Assembly: GCA_016893485.2 (NCBI GenBank)
Contig: JAFEKX020000001.1
Span: 6,031,501-6,095,500, forward strand
Length of the DNA: 64,000 bases
Source: Streptomyces sp. P3
Lineage (GTDB): Bacteria; Actinomycetota; Actinomycetes; Streptomycetales; Streptomycetaceae
Reading direction: 5' to 3'
The notes beneath the pieces are model-generated. The model searched no databases. It was not told the origin of the DNA and saw nothing but the letters and a program-made list of their open reading frames with translations. Positions 19,845 to 29,036 of this stretch are shown here, in pieces (the stretch's first letter is position 1; each line of letters begins with the position of its first letter). Position numbers and translations under genes: made by a program.

Positions 19845-20247
19845 GTGGTCAGACGCAACTCCTTCCGGCTGCCCCGGCACCCGGCTTCCGTGGGTCTCGC
19901 CCGGCGCCGGGTCCGGGACCATCTGGCGGACTGGGGGCACCGGAGCGATGATCCGGCGCTCCTGGACGCGGTGCTGCTCGTGTCGGAGCTCGCGACCAAC
20001 GTCGTACGCCACGGGCCGCTCCTGGAGCGGGAGTTCGAGGTGGCGGTGACGGCCCTCGCGGACGGCTCCTGCCTCATAGAGGTCTCGGACGAGGGCCGGG
20101 CCGAACCCCGCCTGCGGGCCGTGACGGCCCTGGAGGAGGCCGGCCGAGGCCTCCACCTCGTGGAGGGCATCGCGGCCGCCTGGGGCGTCTGGAGCCGCGG
20201 CACCCACGGCAAGACGGTGTGGGCGCTGATCCAGGCCGACACCCCTG
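19845..20247 (+). CDS. ATP-binding protein of the anti-sigma regulatory kinase type
   Basis: About 134 residues with the HATPase_c fold found in many Streptomyces anti-sigma or regulatory kinases. The N box is ELATNVVRHG (about 46-55), the G1 box VSDEGRAEPR, and the G2-like box EEAGRGLHLVEG. The GTG at 19845 has GAGGAG 5 bases upstream. The frame runs past the expected end; one missing C near 20244 gives ALIQADTP then TGA, the usual length. It lies convergent to the sensor kinase gene ending at 20275. No sigma or anti-anti-sigma gene is next to it. Confidence 0.72.
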
Positions 20248-20274
20248 ACAGCCGTCGTGCCACCCCGTGCTGCT

Positions 20275-21728
20275 CTACGACGGCACAGGCGTCCGTGTCG
20301 GCAGGGTCACCGTCACCGCGAGCCCCTCGCCCGGCGCCGTCCGCACCGCCACATCGCCGCCGTGCGCCTGGACGACGCCCTGCACGATCGCCAGCCCCAG
20401 ACCGCTGCCCGCGCCGCCGCCCGCCCGGAAGAAGCGGTCGAAGATGCGCGCCGCGTCGTCCTCGCACAGCCCCGGACCCTGGTCCGCGACACACAGCCGT
20501 ACGACCCCGTCCTCGCGCTCCAGGCCGAGCCGCACCGGCACGTCCGCGGGCGTGTGCGTGCGCACGTTGGTCACCAGGTTGCCGAGTATCTGACGCAGGC
20601 CCGACTCGTCGGCGCGCACCAGGAGGGAGCCGTCGGCACCGACCGTGACGGGCCGCTCCGGCTGCTGCACCCGCAGGTCCTCGGCGGCGTCGCGCACCAG
20701 GCGGCTCAGATCGACGCTGCGGAAGCGCAGTTCGGGCCGTTGATCCAGGCGGGCCAGCATGAGGAGTTCGTCGACGAGACGGCCCATGCGGTCCGCCTCC
20801 GCGTTCATCCGGTCCCAGGCCCGCTTGCGCTCGTCGGGCTCGGTCAGCATGCCCTTGTCGTACAGCTGGAGGTAGCCGCGTATCGCCGACAGCGGGTGCG
20901 CAGCTCGTGCGAGGCGTCCGCGACGAAGCGGCGCAACTGGGCCGCCGTACGCTCGCGCGTGCGGTACGCCGACTCCACCTGGTGGAGCATGGAGTTGAGG
21001 GCGACCCGCAGCTGCTCGACCTCCTGGGTCGGATGGTGGCTGGAGGGCACACGGCGGGTCAGATCGCCCTCCGCGATGGCCGTCGAGGTCTCGACCATGT
21101 CCTCCAGGGGCAGCATCCGGCGGCGCACGTTCATCATGGTCAGCGCGGCGAGCAGGACGAGCAGGAGGCTGCCGAAGGCGAGGTCCAGCTTGAGGGCCTT
21201 GGCCATGGCGTGGTGCAGGCCGCCGGTGGAGGCGGCGATCAGGATGTACGTGCCGTCGGCGAGCCGGGTCCCGATCGCGCGGTACGGGTCGTCGCCCAGT
21301 GAGATGTCGCGCGGTGTGCCGTCGGCGGCGAGTGCGGCCGGGTCGCTGAAGAGGGCGGCGAGCGCCCGCTGGTCGGCGGTCGGGGCGAAGCCGGCGATGG
21401 TGAGCACCTTGCCGTGGGCGTCGACCGCCGCGAACACCTTGTCCGGGTTCGCCGAGGCGGCGCTCCGCTGCGGCATCAGATGGTCGCCGAGGCCGGACAG
21501 GGTGCTCAGCATGTTGAGCTGGGCCATGGTGAGCTGCGAACCGCTCAGCGAGTCACGGGACTTGGTCAGCTCGGTGTCGACCTGGGCGAGCAGGTAGTGC
21601 CGCATGCCCATGAGGCTGACGGCGGTGGCCATGACGATGCCGAGGGCCAGCAGCACGAGGTTGGCCAGGGTCAGCTTGGCGCGCAGGGAGTGGGCGCCGC
21701 GCCCGCAGTTCGGCAGGCAGAAGTTCAT
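20275..21728 (-). CDS. Two-component sensor histidine kinase, one frameshift
   Basis: About 484 residues. Two membrane helices (LTLANLVLLALGIVMATAV and FGSLLLVLLAALTMM) enclose an extracytoplasmic sensor domain of about 130 residues, followed by HAMP (RRRMLPLEDMVETSTAIAEGD). The HisKA box is FVADASHELRTPLS with the phosphorylated His. The HATPase domain has NLVTNVRTHTP, VADQGPGL, and GSGLGLAIVQG. The frame breaks near 20893 inside the HisKA box; one C restores RTPLSAIRGYLQLYDKG. Its start overlaps the response regulator stop as ATGA (21725-21728), a coupled pair. The signal is unknown. Confidence 0.9.
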
Positions 21729-22410
21729 GCCAGGCCGTATCCGACGCCCCGCCGCGTGGTGATCACGGGCGGTCCCAGGGTCTCCAGCTTGCGCCGCAGA
21801 TAGCTGATGTAGGTCTCCACGACCGTCGACTCCGGCGGGGTGTGCTCGTACTGCCAGACGTGGCGCAGGAGTTGCTCCTTGGGCACGACCCGGCCGCCGT
21901 TGCGCACGAGGAAGCGCAGCAGGGCGTACTCCGTGGGGGTCAGCTCGACCGAGTTGCCCGCGCGGTGCACCGAGTACGTCGTCTCGTCCAGCTCCAGGTC
22001 GCCGTAGCGCAGGGGCGGGCGCTGGGGAGGACGTCGGCGGGGCGGGTGCGGCGCAGGACGGCGGTGATGCGGGCGACGACCACGTCGATGTCGAAGGGCT
22101 TGGTGATGTAGTCGTCGCCGAAGCCGAGGGCGCCGACGATCTCGGCCGGCGCGTCCCGTGCGGTGAGGAAGACCAGCGCCAGGTCGGGCCTGCGGGCGCG
22201 CAGTTCGTGCCCCAGGGCGCGGCCGTCGCCGTCCGGGAGCATCACGTCGAGCAGCGCGCAGTCGGGGCGGGTGCGCTCGGCGAGGGCGAGCGCCTCGCGC
22301 ACGGAGCCCGCGACCATCACCTCGAAGCGGTGGTAACGCAGCGCGATGGCGAGGACGTCGGCGATGCTCGGTTCGTCCTCGACCACCAGCACGGTTCCTG
22401 GAGCCGTCAT
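21725..22410 (-). CDS. OmpR/PhoB-family response regulator, one frameshift
   Basis: About 228 residues. The receiver domain shows VVEDEP (acidic pair), LLDVMLPDGDG with the phospho-acceptor Asp, FLTARD and YITKPF. The winged-helix DNA-binding domain shows LTPTEYALLRFLVRNGGRVV and VETYISYLRRKLE. The frame breaks near 22030 in a poly-C/G run between the domains. The start at 22410 is followed 187 bases upstream by the divergent MMPL gene, which is a likely target. Confidence 0.9.
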
Positions 22411-22546
22411 GCCCCCAGTATCGGCCGAGGCACTGACAGTCGGGCCGGTTCGGTCTTTGGAGTTCCTTGAGAGTCATGGCCGATACGTGTCCACGCGTGC
22501 GTGCCGCCGCCAATTCTGTAGCCCAGGACCTGGGGGACCATCCGAC

Positions 22547-22576
22547 CGATCGAATGATCGACCGAGTCGACTCGGT
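22547..22576. promoter_or_regulatory. Paired palindromes upstream of the MMPL gene
   Basis: A CGATC-GAAT-GATCG inverted repeat (22547-22560) is followed at once by a perfect 16-base palindrome, ACCGAGTCGACTCGGT (22561-22576). The SD AAGGAG (22584-22589) and GTG start 22598 come next. Such a perfect site just before the ribosome site is typical of a repressor operator in the early transcript. Confidence 0.55.
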
Positions 22577-22597
22577 TTCGAATAAGGAGCGTTGAGC

Positions 22598-25008
22598 GTG
22601 GCGGCATTGGCACGGTGGTGCTATCGGCACCGGCTGGTGGTCCTGTTGCTGTGGGTGGGGGCGTTGTTCGGCCTGGGTCTGTCGGCCTCGACGGCCGGGA
22701 CGGACTACGCGAACGTCTTCTCCCTCCCGGACACGGACTCCAAGAGCGCGTACGACCAGATGGCGAAGGCCTTCCCGAACACCTCGGGCGACACCGACAC
22801 GGTCGTCTGGAAGGTCGACTCGGGTTCGGTGAAGGACCCGTCCGTACAGTCCCGGATCCAGCCCGCGCTCGACAAGATCGCCGGCATGAAGGGCGTCGGC
22901 GGAGTCACCGGCCCCTATTCGGGTGCCCGGGGCGCGGGTCAGATCAGCTCCGACGGGACGATCGCGTACGCGCAGATCACCTTCGCCGACCAGGCGAACG
23001 CCGTCCCCAAGGACCTCGTCCAGAAGGTCGTGGACACCGCCCAGAACGCCGGACGCAAGGGCCTCCAGGTCGAACTGGGCGGCCAGGCCGTCCAGCGCGT
23101 CGAGGAGCCGCCGGGCGGCATCGCCGAGGGCGTCGGCATCCTCGCGGCGGCCGTCGTCCTGTTCCTGGCCTTCGGCTCGTTCTACGCGGCCCTGCTCCCG
23201 ATCGGCGTCGCGGTCTTCGGCGTCGGCACGGGCCTGTTCTCCACCCAGCTCCTGAGCCACACCACTGACATCCCCGACCTGGCCCCGCTGCTGGCCACCC
23301 TGATCGGCCTGGGCGTCGGCATCGACTACGCCCTGTTCATCGTCACCCGGCACCGACGCGGCCTCCAACGCGGCCTGGATCCGGAGGAGTCGGCGGTCAT
23401 CGCCCTCAACACCTCGGGTCGCGCGGTGCTGTTCGCGGGCGGCACGGTGTGCATCGCGCTCGCCGGGATGCTGGTGACGAACCTGCGCTTCCTGGACGGC
23501 GTGGTCATCGGCACCTCGCTCACCGTGGTCCTGAGCGTGCTCGCGGCCACGACGCTGCTGCCGGCCCTGCTCGGCTTCCTGGGCATACGGGTGCTCAGCC
23601 GCAAGCAGCGGCGCAAGCTGGCCGCGAACGGGGTCGAGCCGGAGCGCACCGACAACCTCGCGGTCCGCTGGTCGGCCGCCGTGCAGAAGCGGCCGCGCCG
23701 GATCGCCGTGTTCGCGCTCGTCGTCATGGCCGTCCTCGCCTTCCCGGTGCTGTCGCTGCGCCTCGGGGCCACCGACCAGGGCAACGACGACTCCTCGACG
23801 ACCACCAGGCAGGCGTACGACCTCCTTGCGACGGTTTCGGCCCCGGGTTCAACGGCCCTCTCCAGGTGGTCACTTCGAGCGGTGACACGGCCACCCTGGT
23901 CAAGGACATCCAGGGGACGGAGGACGTGGCCCAGGTCGCCGCGCTGCCGCCCGCGCACGGTGTGACGGTGATCCAGGTCGTGCCGAAGACCTCACCGCAG
24001 TCCCAGCAGACGGACGACCTGATCGACACCCTGCGCGACAAGGTCATACCCGGGGCCGGTGCGACCGGCCACGTGGGCGGTGTGACGGCGATCTCGAAGG
24101 ACTTCGCGACCGTCACCGGGGACCGCCTCCCGCTCTTCGTCGCGACGATCATCGGCCTGAGTTTCCTGCTCCTCCTGCTCGCCTTCCGCTCGCTGGTGGT
24201 CCCGCTGACGGCCGCCCTGATGAACCTCGTCGCGGCCGCCGCCTCCTTCGGTGTCCTGGTGGCGATCTTCCAATGGGGCTGGGGCCTGGACATGCTCGGC
24301 CTCGGCAAGGAGGGCCCGATCAACGCCTTCCTGCCGGTCATCATGCTGTCCCTGCTGTTCGGCCTCTCCATGGACTACCAGGTGTTCCTGGTCAGCCGGA
24401 TGCACGAGGAGTGGGTCCACACCAAGGACAACGCCCGCGCGGTCCGCGTCGGCCTCGCGGAGACCAGCCGCGTCATCAACAGCGCGGCCCTGATCATGGT
24501 CTGCGTCTTCCTGGCCTTCGTCCTGAGCGGCAACTCCGGTGCGGCGACGGCGGGCGTCGGCCTGGCCGCCGCGGTCGCCCTCGACGCCTTCATCCTGCGT
24601 ACGGCCCTGGTGCCGGCCGCGATGCACCTGCTGGGCAAGTCCAACTGGTGGCTGCCCGGCTGGCTGGACAAGGCGCTGCCGCACCTCGCCGTGGAACCCG
24701 CCGAGGAGCCCGTACAGGCCGCCTCTGAGGGCCCGGCGTCGGCCGTCCACGGTTTCGTCCGCACGGCCGACGGCGATCCCCTGGAGGGCGCCGCGGTGAC
24801 GCTGCTGTCGGCGGGAGGACGCCAGCTGGACCGCGTCGAGACCCTCGCGGACGGCTCGTACATCGTGTCGGTGCCGGGCCCGGGGACCTATCTCCTGGCG
24901 ACGACGGCCGCTTCGTACGGCTCGATCGCCCGCCACGTGGCGGTGACGGACGGTCCGCTGATCCACGACGTCGAGCTCGCGGAGGGCGAGGTGGACGCGG
25001 TCAACTGA
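22598..25008 (+). CDS. MMPL-family RND transporter with C-terminal carboxypeptidase-regulatory-like domain, one frameshift
   Basis: About 803 residues. The two RND halves are clear: helix 1 (RLVVLLLWVGALFGLGL), a porter loop, then helices 2-6 with LIGLGVGIDYALFIVTRHR, and the second half with LSLLFGLSMDYQVFLVSRMHEE. These paired GxxxDY/D-Y motifs carry the proton-relay Asp-Tyr pairs. After the last helix comes a domain of about 80 residues (VHGFVRTADGDPLEGAAVTLL to GPGTYLLATTAASY) that looks like the Ig-like CarboxypepD_reg/transthyretin fold. The frame breaks near 23830. GTG 22598 has AAGGAG at 8 bases, whereas TTG 22592 is too close. MMPL proteins export lipids or drugs. Confidence 0.88.
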
Positions 25009-25072
25009 GCGGCAGAGGGCGCCTGTCGGAGTCCGGACAGGCTCCCGAGGAGGGCGTTTTGCGGAACGCGTC

Positions 25073-25868
25073 TCAGGGGCGCTCGTCGTCGGCAGGTCCG
25101 GCGGCGGGCGCCCCGCGCTTCTCCTTCTTCGCCTTGGCCGGGTCGGGCAGCGCGTTGGTCATGCCCGGCAGGAAGTCCGTGAACAGGTCGTGCACCTCAA
25201 GGACGAGCGGCCGCAGCACCCGGAAGCGGGCGAGGGACACCCCGCGCGCGGTGAGCCGGGCCCCCGCGCGCGGCCAGCCGGTAGCTCCGCTCGCGGCCCT
25301 CGGTGCGGTCGAACACCCAATACAGCACGAGCCCCATCTGGGAGAGCCACATCAACTCCGGGAGCACGTCCCGCAGTTCCGGCGCCACCTTGGTCTTCGC
25401 CCCGTACAGCACCTCCTTGTGGACGTCGATGGCCTGCACACGCGCGTGCTCGCTCTCCGCGGAGAACGGGCTGAGCGGGCTGTCCGGGTCGGCGGCGTTC
25501 TTGAAGAACTGCACCGCGAACTCGTGGTACGGCGTCGCGATGTCCAGCCACACCCGGAGCACGCCCGAGAGCCGCGCCTCCAGGTCGGTCTCCCGGTCCA
25601 GCACCTCGCGGACGGCGACCCGGTGCTCCTCGGCGAGCCGGTCGTAGAAGCCCTGGATCAGGTGCTCCTTGCCGGCGAAGTAGTAGTAGGCGTTGCCGAC
25701 CGAGACGCCCGCCTCCTTGGCGATCGCCCGCATCGTCGTCTTGTCGTAGCCGTGCTCCTGGAACAGCCGCATGGCCGTCTCCAGGATGAGCGCACGGGTC
25801 TGCTCGGACTTCGCGGACCTGGCGGGCTTACCGCCGTCCGCTTCGGGGCTGTCGTTCTTCGCGGGCAC
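25073..25868 (-). CDS. TetR-family transcriptional regulator, one frameshift
   Basis: About 265 residues. The N-terminal helix-turn-helix spans about 20-70: RALILETAMRLFQEHGYDKTTM, then IAKEAGVSVGNAYYYF, here cited in part. The ligand domain includes WLDIATPYHEFAVQFFKNAAD. The frame breaks near 25262, and the repaired tail reads LPGMTNALPDPAKAKKEKR, ending DDERP at 25073. It is the last gene of a three-gene minus-strand unit (26801 to 25073) whose promoter carries two TGAACGCGTTCA-like palindromes, so autorepression is likely. The GTG start lies 12 bases after the DCC gene stop. Confidence 0.85.
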
Positions 25869-25879
25869 GGAAAGAGAGC

Positions 25880-26391
25880 CTATCCAGTGGGGCAGGAACC
25901 GTCCGCGCAGCCCGGCGCGGTGTAGCTCCACCCCTGGTGCGGGTCGTACGACCAGCCGTCCCCCGCTGGTACACGCCGCCTCCCCACCGCCCGGTGCCCC
26001 ACTGCGCCCCGCGCCACTTGGCGGCGGCGAGGACGGCGCCCCGGGCGAGCCGGGCACCGGCCGGGGTGTTCAACCGGTGCGCCAGGGGCCGCTGTTCGCG
26101 CAGGGCCCACAGGGTGACGATCCAGGCGGCGGCGCCCCGGTAGACCTGGCCGGAGTCGCCGATGACGGTGACCTCGTCGAGCGTGGCCCGGTGGTCGAGC
26201 CCGGGGAAGCGCTGCCGGGCCTCTTCGGAGGAGGCCGGCACGAGGTCCAGGGGCACCAACTGCGGCTGCCGTACGAGCCAGTCGCGGACGAAGGTGCACA
26301 GGGAGCAGTCGGCGTCGTAGAGGACGGTGAGCCCGTGGACCGGGACGCGCGAGGCGTCCCGGTCCTGGGTCCCGCCGAGGGCCGGGGCCAC
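25880..26391 (-). CDS. DCC-family thiol-disulfide oxidoreductase-like protein (DUF393), one frameshift
   Basis: About 170 residues. The family motif DxDCxxC is present as YDADCSLC (Cys at about 29 and 32). Also seen are ALDEVTVIGDSGQVYRGAAA-like strands and LWALREQRPLAHRL. DUF393 proteins are thioredoxin-fold relatives of unknown substrate. The frame breaks near 25960 and the repaired tail GWSYTAPGCADGSCPTG carries a second Cys pair. The GTG start at 26391 lies just beyond the upstream gene's stop (26396-26398). It is part of the TetR-controlled unit. Confidence 0.75.
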
Positions 26392-26395
26392 CCCG

Positions 26396-26801
26396 TCACG
26401 CCCCGGCCGTCGGCGGGACCCACCCCTGCGGCGCGATGGGCGGTATCTGCTCCCGCTCCATGACCCCCGCCGCCGGATCTTGTTCAGCACGAACACGTTC
26501 CCCAGGTGCATCACCCCGAGCACCAGCAGCACCACGCCCACCTTCTTCGACAGGGCCTCGAAGATGCCCCGGGTGTCGTCGATGGTGCCGTCGCCGCTCA
26601 GGTAGAGGGCGACGAACCCGAGGTTGACGAGGTAGAAGCCGACCACCAGGAGGTGGTTCACGGCCTCCGCGAGTTTCTCGTTCCCCGGAGGACGTCGGAG
26701 AGGAAGATCCGTCCGTTGCGGCTGAGGGTGCGGGCCACCCAGACGGTGAGTCCGATGCTGACGACCAGATAGATGACGTAGGCGATGACCGTGCGGTCCA
26801 T
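26396..26801 (-). CDS. Small integral membrane protein, first gene of the TetR unit, two frameshifts
   Basis: About 135 residues with three hydrophobic segments: VIAYVIYLVVSIGLTVWVA, LVVGFYLVNLGFVALYL and VGVVLLVLGVMHLGNVFVL. The short C-terminal tail is Pro-rich (MEREQIPPIAPQGWVPP). Breaks occur near 26690 and 26475. I do not know the family by name; proteins of this layout occur next to DUF393 and TetR genes in Streptomyces. ATG 26801 has GGGGAGG just upstream. The promoter with TetR-type operators lies at 26815-26880. Confidence 0.65.
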
Positions 26802-26814
26802 GCGCCTCCCCTTC

Positions 26815-26875
26815 TTGAACACGTTCAAAAATGCTGACAGGACGAACTGTAGGAGCATTTCTGAACGCGTTCAAC
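26815..26875 (-). promoter_or_regulatory. Promoter with two TetR-type operators
   Basis: On the minus strand, TTGAAC (26869-26874 reversed), 17 bases, then TACAGT reads as a good -35/-10 pair. A perfect 12-base palindrome, TGAACGCGTTCA (26862-26873), overlaps the -35. A second site, TTGAAC-AC-GTTCAA (26815-26828), lies in the 5' leader just before the SD. The centres are 46 bases apart. This is the layout of a TetR-repressed promoter, with the gene at 25073-25868 as the likely repressor. Confidence 0.7.
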
Positions 26876-26897
26876 TTTGCTTGCGCTGGGACCTGTG

Positions 26898-27307
26898 TCA
26901 CACCCGCCGCGCCAGCTCCGGCCGCTTCGAATAGTCCGTGAAACCAAGGACGTTGCCCCACGGATCGGTGATCTCGACGGTCCACCCGGTGGCCACGGAG
27001 AACGGCGGATCGAGCAGCGCGACACCGGCCGCGGTGAGGTGCTGCGCGGCCCTCCGCGCGTCCGGCACCTCCAGCCACACGCGCGGCGAGGGCCACGGCG
27101 GCGGCCGGTGCCCGAGCCCCTCCTCGTGGCGCAACAGCACCCCGGGGTCTCGCCACCGACCTTCAGCAGCGCGATGCCGGCCTCGTCGAGCCGGAACCCG
27201 ACGGTGAACCCCGCGCGCTCGTAGAAGCCGACGGCCTCGCCGAGATCCCCGACCGGCAGGAGGACGTTGTCGAAGCCGAGCAGTTCGTACGACTCTTCGT
27301 CTGACAT
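26898..27307 (-). CDS. VOC-family (glyoxalase/bleomycin-resistance fold) protein, one frameshift
   Basis: About 136 residues with two beta-alpha-beta-beta-beta repeats. The first repeat has LGFDNVLLPVGDLGEAVGFY, and the second has SPRVWLEVPDARRAAQHLTA and then VEITDPWGNVLGFTDY. The typical metal-binding Glu near the end appears as VEITDPWGN. VOC proteins may be isomerases, dioxygenases or binding proteins, and the substrate cannot be read here. The frame breaks near 27142 (GGETPG to VLLRHEEG). It stands alone on the minus strand. Confidence 0.8.
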
Positions 27308-27369
27308 GCCATCAGATTAGGTCGATGATCGGCGCGGGCCCGGGATTGCCGACGGGACGGGATTGTCAG

Positions 27370-27656
27370 TGCCGCCTCGTACTGTCGGAAGTCCTGAGCG
27401 ATGTCGACCTGTTCGTCGGTGCGGCCACCCAGACCCCCGCGCCCTGTTGCAGGACCTGATACCAAGGCTCGCGATAGCTGACCGGCGCGCCTTGGAGGGT
27501 CGGTTCCTGCACGTCAGGGGTGAGCGGCACACGGACGAGATCCACCTCGGGTCCGGCAACATCTTCATGGCTCCGGACGACCGCTACCTCTGCATCGTCC
27601 CGGGCTCCAGCCCGTCCGTCCCACAGGCCGGTTACCTGATCCTGAGCCGGCTGTGA
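27370..27656 (+). pseudogene. Remnant of a DUF4132-type protein C-terminus
   Basis: About 95 codons only. The pieces SEVLSDVDLFVGAAT and then LIPRLAIADRRALEGRFLHV, HLGSGNIFMAPDDRYLCIVP align, from memory, with the last part of DUF4132 domain proteins, which are usually 800-1200 residues. The segment between the two pieces (normally about 30 residues including a Tyr/Trp-rich motif) is missing, and the frame shifts near 27447. No N-terminal region lies upstream, because 27307 is already the VOC gene start. It is a decayed fragment. Confidence 0.6.
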
Positions 27657-27669
27657 GCCGGCGGCGGGG

Positions 27670-28097
27670 TCAGTCGCTCTTGGGCTGACCGGCCTTGAGG
27701 ATCTCGGCGACGTCGAGGGTGACTTCGGCGCCGATGGACTTGGGCAGGGTGACCACTTCGCCGGGGAGTGCGGGCGGTGGCTCTCGTAATCGTCTCCCGT
27801 GGGGTTTCCGCGTCGACCACCACAAGGTCGGCGATCGCGTAGTCCTCTGTTCCTGGTCGGCAGCCAGAGGCCAATGCCTTGGAGTACCTTCGACTCCGCC
27901 CGGTGCAGACCGGAAGCCGCGAAGAGCAGCATGAGCTCGGTCAATGCCTCGGCGTGCGGGCTGTCCGGGGGCGGGCTCGCGAGGATCTGGCCTCCGATGA
28001 TCTCGACTCGGTAGCCCGGGTTGCGATCCATGAGACGGTTCGCCTCCGCGATCAGCGGACGGTCGTCGTGGGGCCGCTCGACGGATGTTGCGGACAT
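27670..28097 (-). pseudogene. Uma2/DUF820-family endonuclease-like gene with a central deletion
   Basis: The N-terminus (ANRLMDRNPGYRVEIIGGQI, SPHAEALTELMLLFA) and the strand YAIADLVVVDAETP are typical Uma2 family (PD-(D/E)XK nuclease fold). The C-terminus EVVTLPKSIGAEVTLDVAEIL is also typical. Between VVVDAETP and YESHRP about 50-60 residues are absent. This is the part that normally holds the E-V-xx-S and K catalytic segment (EVTSPSNxxxDxxxK). Small frameshifts lie near 27868, 27795 and 27766. A real loss of the active site, not a single-base error, makes this a probable pseudogene. Confidence 0.65.
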
Positions 28098-28200
28098 CGC
28101 GTGCCTCCTGCTGGGCTGGTGTCGAGAGCATCGTCGTAGGCCGGGCAGCGCCGGTATGTCCTTAACGATCACGTTCACCCAGACGGGCTACCGCGCGCAG

Positions 28201-28235
28201 GAGGGCCCCGCTCCCAACCCGGAAACGGGGCCCTC
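28201..28235 (-). terminator. Rho-independent-like terminator of the sdh operon
   Basis: A perfect 10-base stem, GAGGGCCCCG (28201-28210) with CGGGGCCCTC (28226-28235), around a 15-base loop lies 22 bases after the sdhB stop. There is no U-tract, as is usual in Streptomyces. Confidence 0.75.
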
Positions 28236-28256
28236 ACAGCCGTACGGGAAACGATC

Positions 28257-29036
28257 TCAGAAGCGGCGTGTGATCAGTGCGCGCTTCACTTCCTGGATGG
28301 CCTTCGTGACCTCGATGCCGCGCGGGCAGGCGTCCGTGCAGTTGAAGGTCGTGCGGCAGCGCCACACGCCGTCACGGTCGTTGAGGATCTCCAGGCGCTG
28401 CTCGCCCGCGTCGTCACGGCTGTCGAAGATGAAGCGGTGCGCGTTGACGATGGCGGCCGGGCCGAAGTACTGGCCGTCGTTCCAGAACACCGGGCACGAG
28501 GACGTGCACGCGGCGCAGAGGATGCACTTCGTGGTGTCGTCGAAGCGCTCGCGGTCCTCCGCCGACTGGAGGCGTTCCCGCGTCGGCTCGTTCGTGTCGT
28601 GGGTGATCAGGAACGGCATGACGTCGCGGTACGCCTGGAAGAACGGGTCCATGTCGACGACCAGGTCCTTCAGGACCGTCAGACCCTTGATCGGCTCGAC
28701 CGTGATCGGCTTCTCGGGGTTGAGGTCCTTGATCAGGGTCTTGCAGGCGAGACGGTTCTTGCCGTTGATCCGCATCGCGTCCGAACCGCAGATGCCGTGC
28801 GCGCACGAGCGGCGGAACGTCAGCGAGCCGTCGAGGTCCCACTTGATCTTGTGGAGACCGTCGAGGACGCGCTCCTTGGGGTCGATCTCCAGCTGGAAGT
28901 CCTCCCAGACCGCTTCCGCCGAGACCTCGGAGTTGAAGCGGCGGATCCGGAAGGTGACCGTGATGTAGGGGGAGTCGGCGAAGCCGGGCTCGGGCTGGCC
29001 GGCCGCTTCCGCCTTGTCCAGAACAGGGGTAGCCAT
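28257..29036 (-). CDS. sdhB: Succinate dehydrogenase iron-sulfur subunit
   Basis: An intact 259-residue subunit that carries electrons from FAD in SdhA to menaquinone at the membrane (complex II). The [2Fe-2S] site is in SCAHGICGSDAM, and the [4Fe-4S] and [3Fe-4S] sites are in CILCAACTSSCPVFW and CRTTFNCTDACPRGI. Its ATG overlaps the sdhA stop by one base (TGATG at 29034-29038). It is the last gene of sdhCDAB. A strong hairpin follows at 28201-28235. Confidence 0.97.
   Translation of the reverse strand: MATPVLDKAEAAGQPEPGFADSPYITVTFRIRRFNSEVSAEAVWEDFQLEIDPKERVLDGLHKIKWDLDGSLTFRRSCAHGICGSDAMRINGKNRLACKTLIKDLNPEKPITVEPIKGLTVLKDLVVDMDPFFQAYRDVMPFLITHDTNEPTRERLQSAEDRERFDDTTKCILCAACTSSCPVFWNDGQYFGPAAIVNAHRFIFDSRDDAGEQRLEILNDRDGVWRCRTTFNCTDACPRGIEVTKAIQEVKRALITRRF

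Noticed and set aside
20248..20648. C-terminal extension of the ATP-binding regulator
   Set aside because: The extension is Arg/Pro/Ser-rich antisense of the sensor kinase. One missing base near 20244 explains the read-through.
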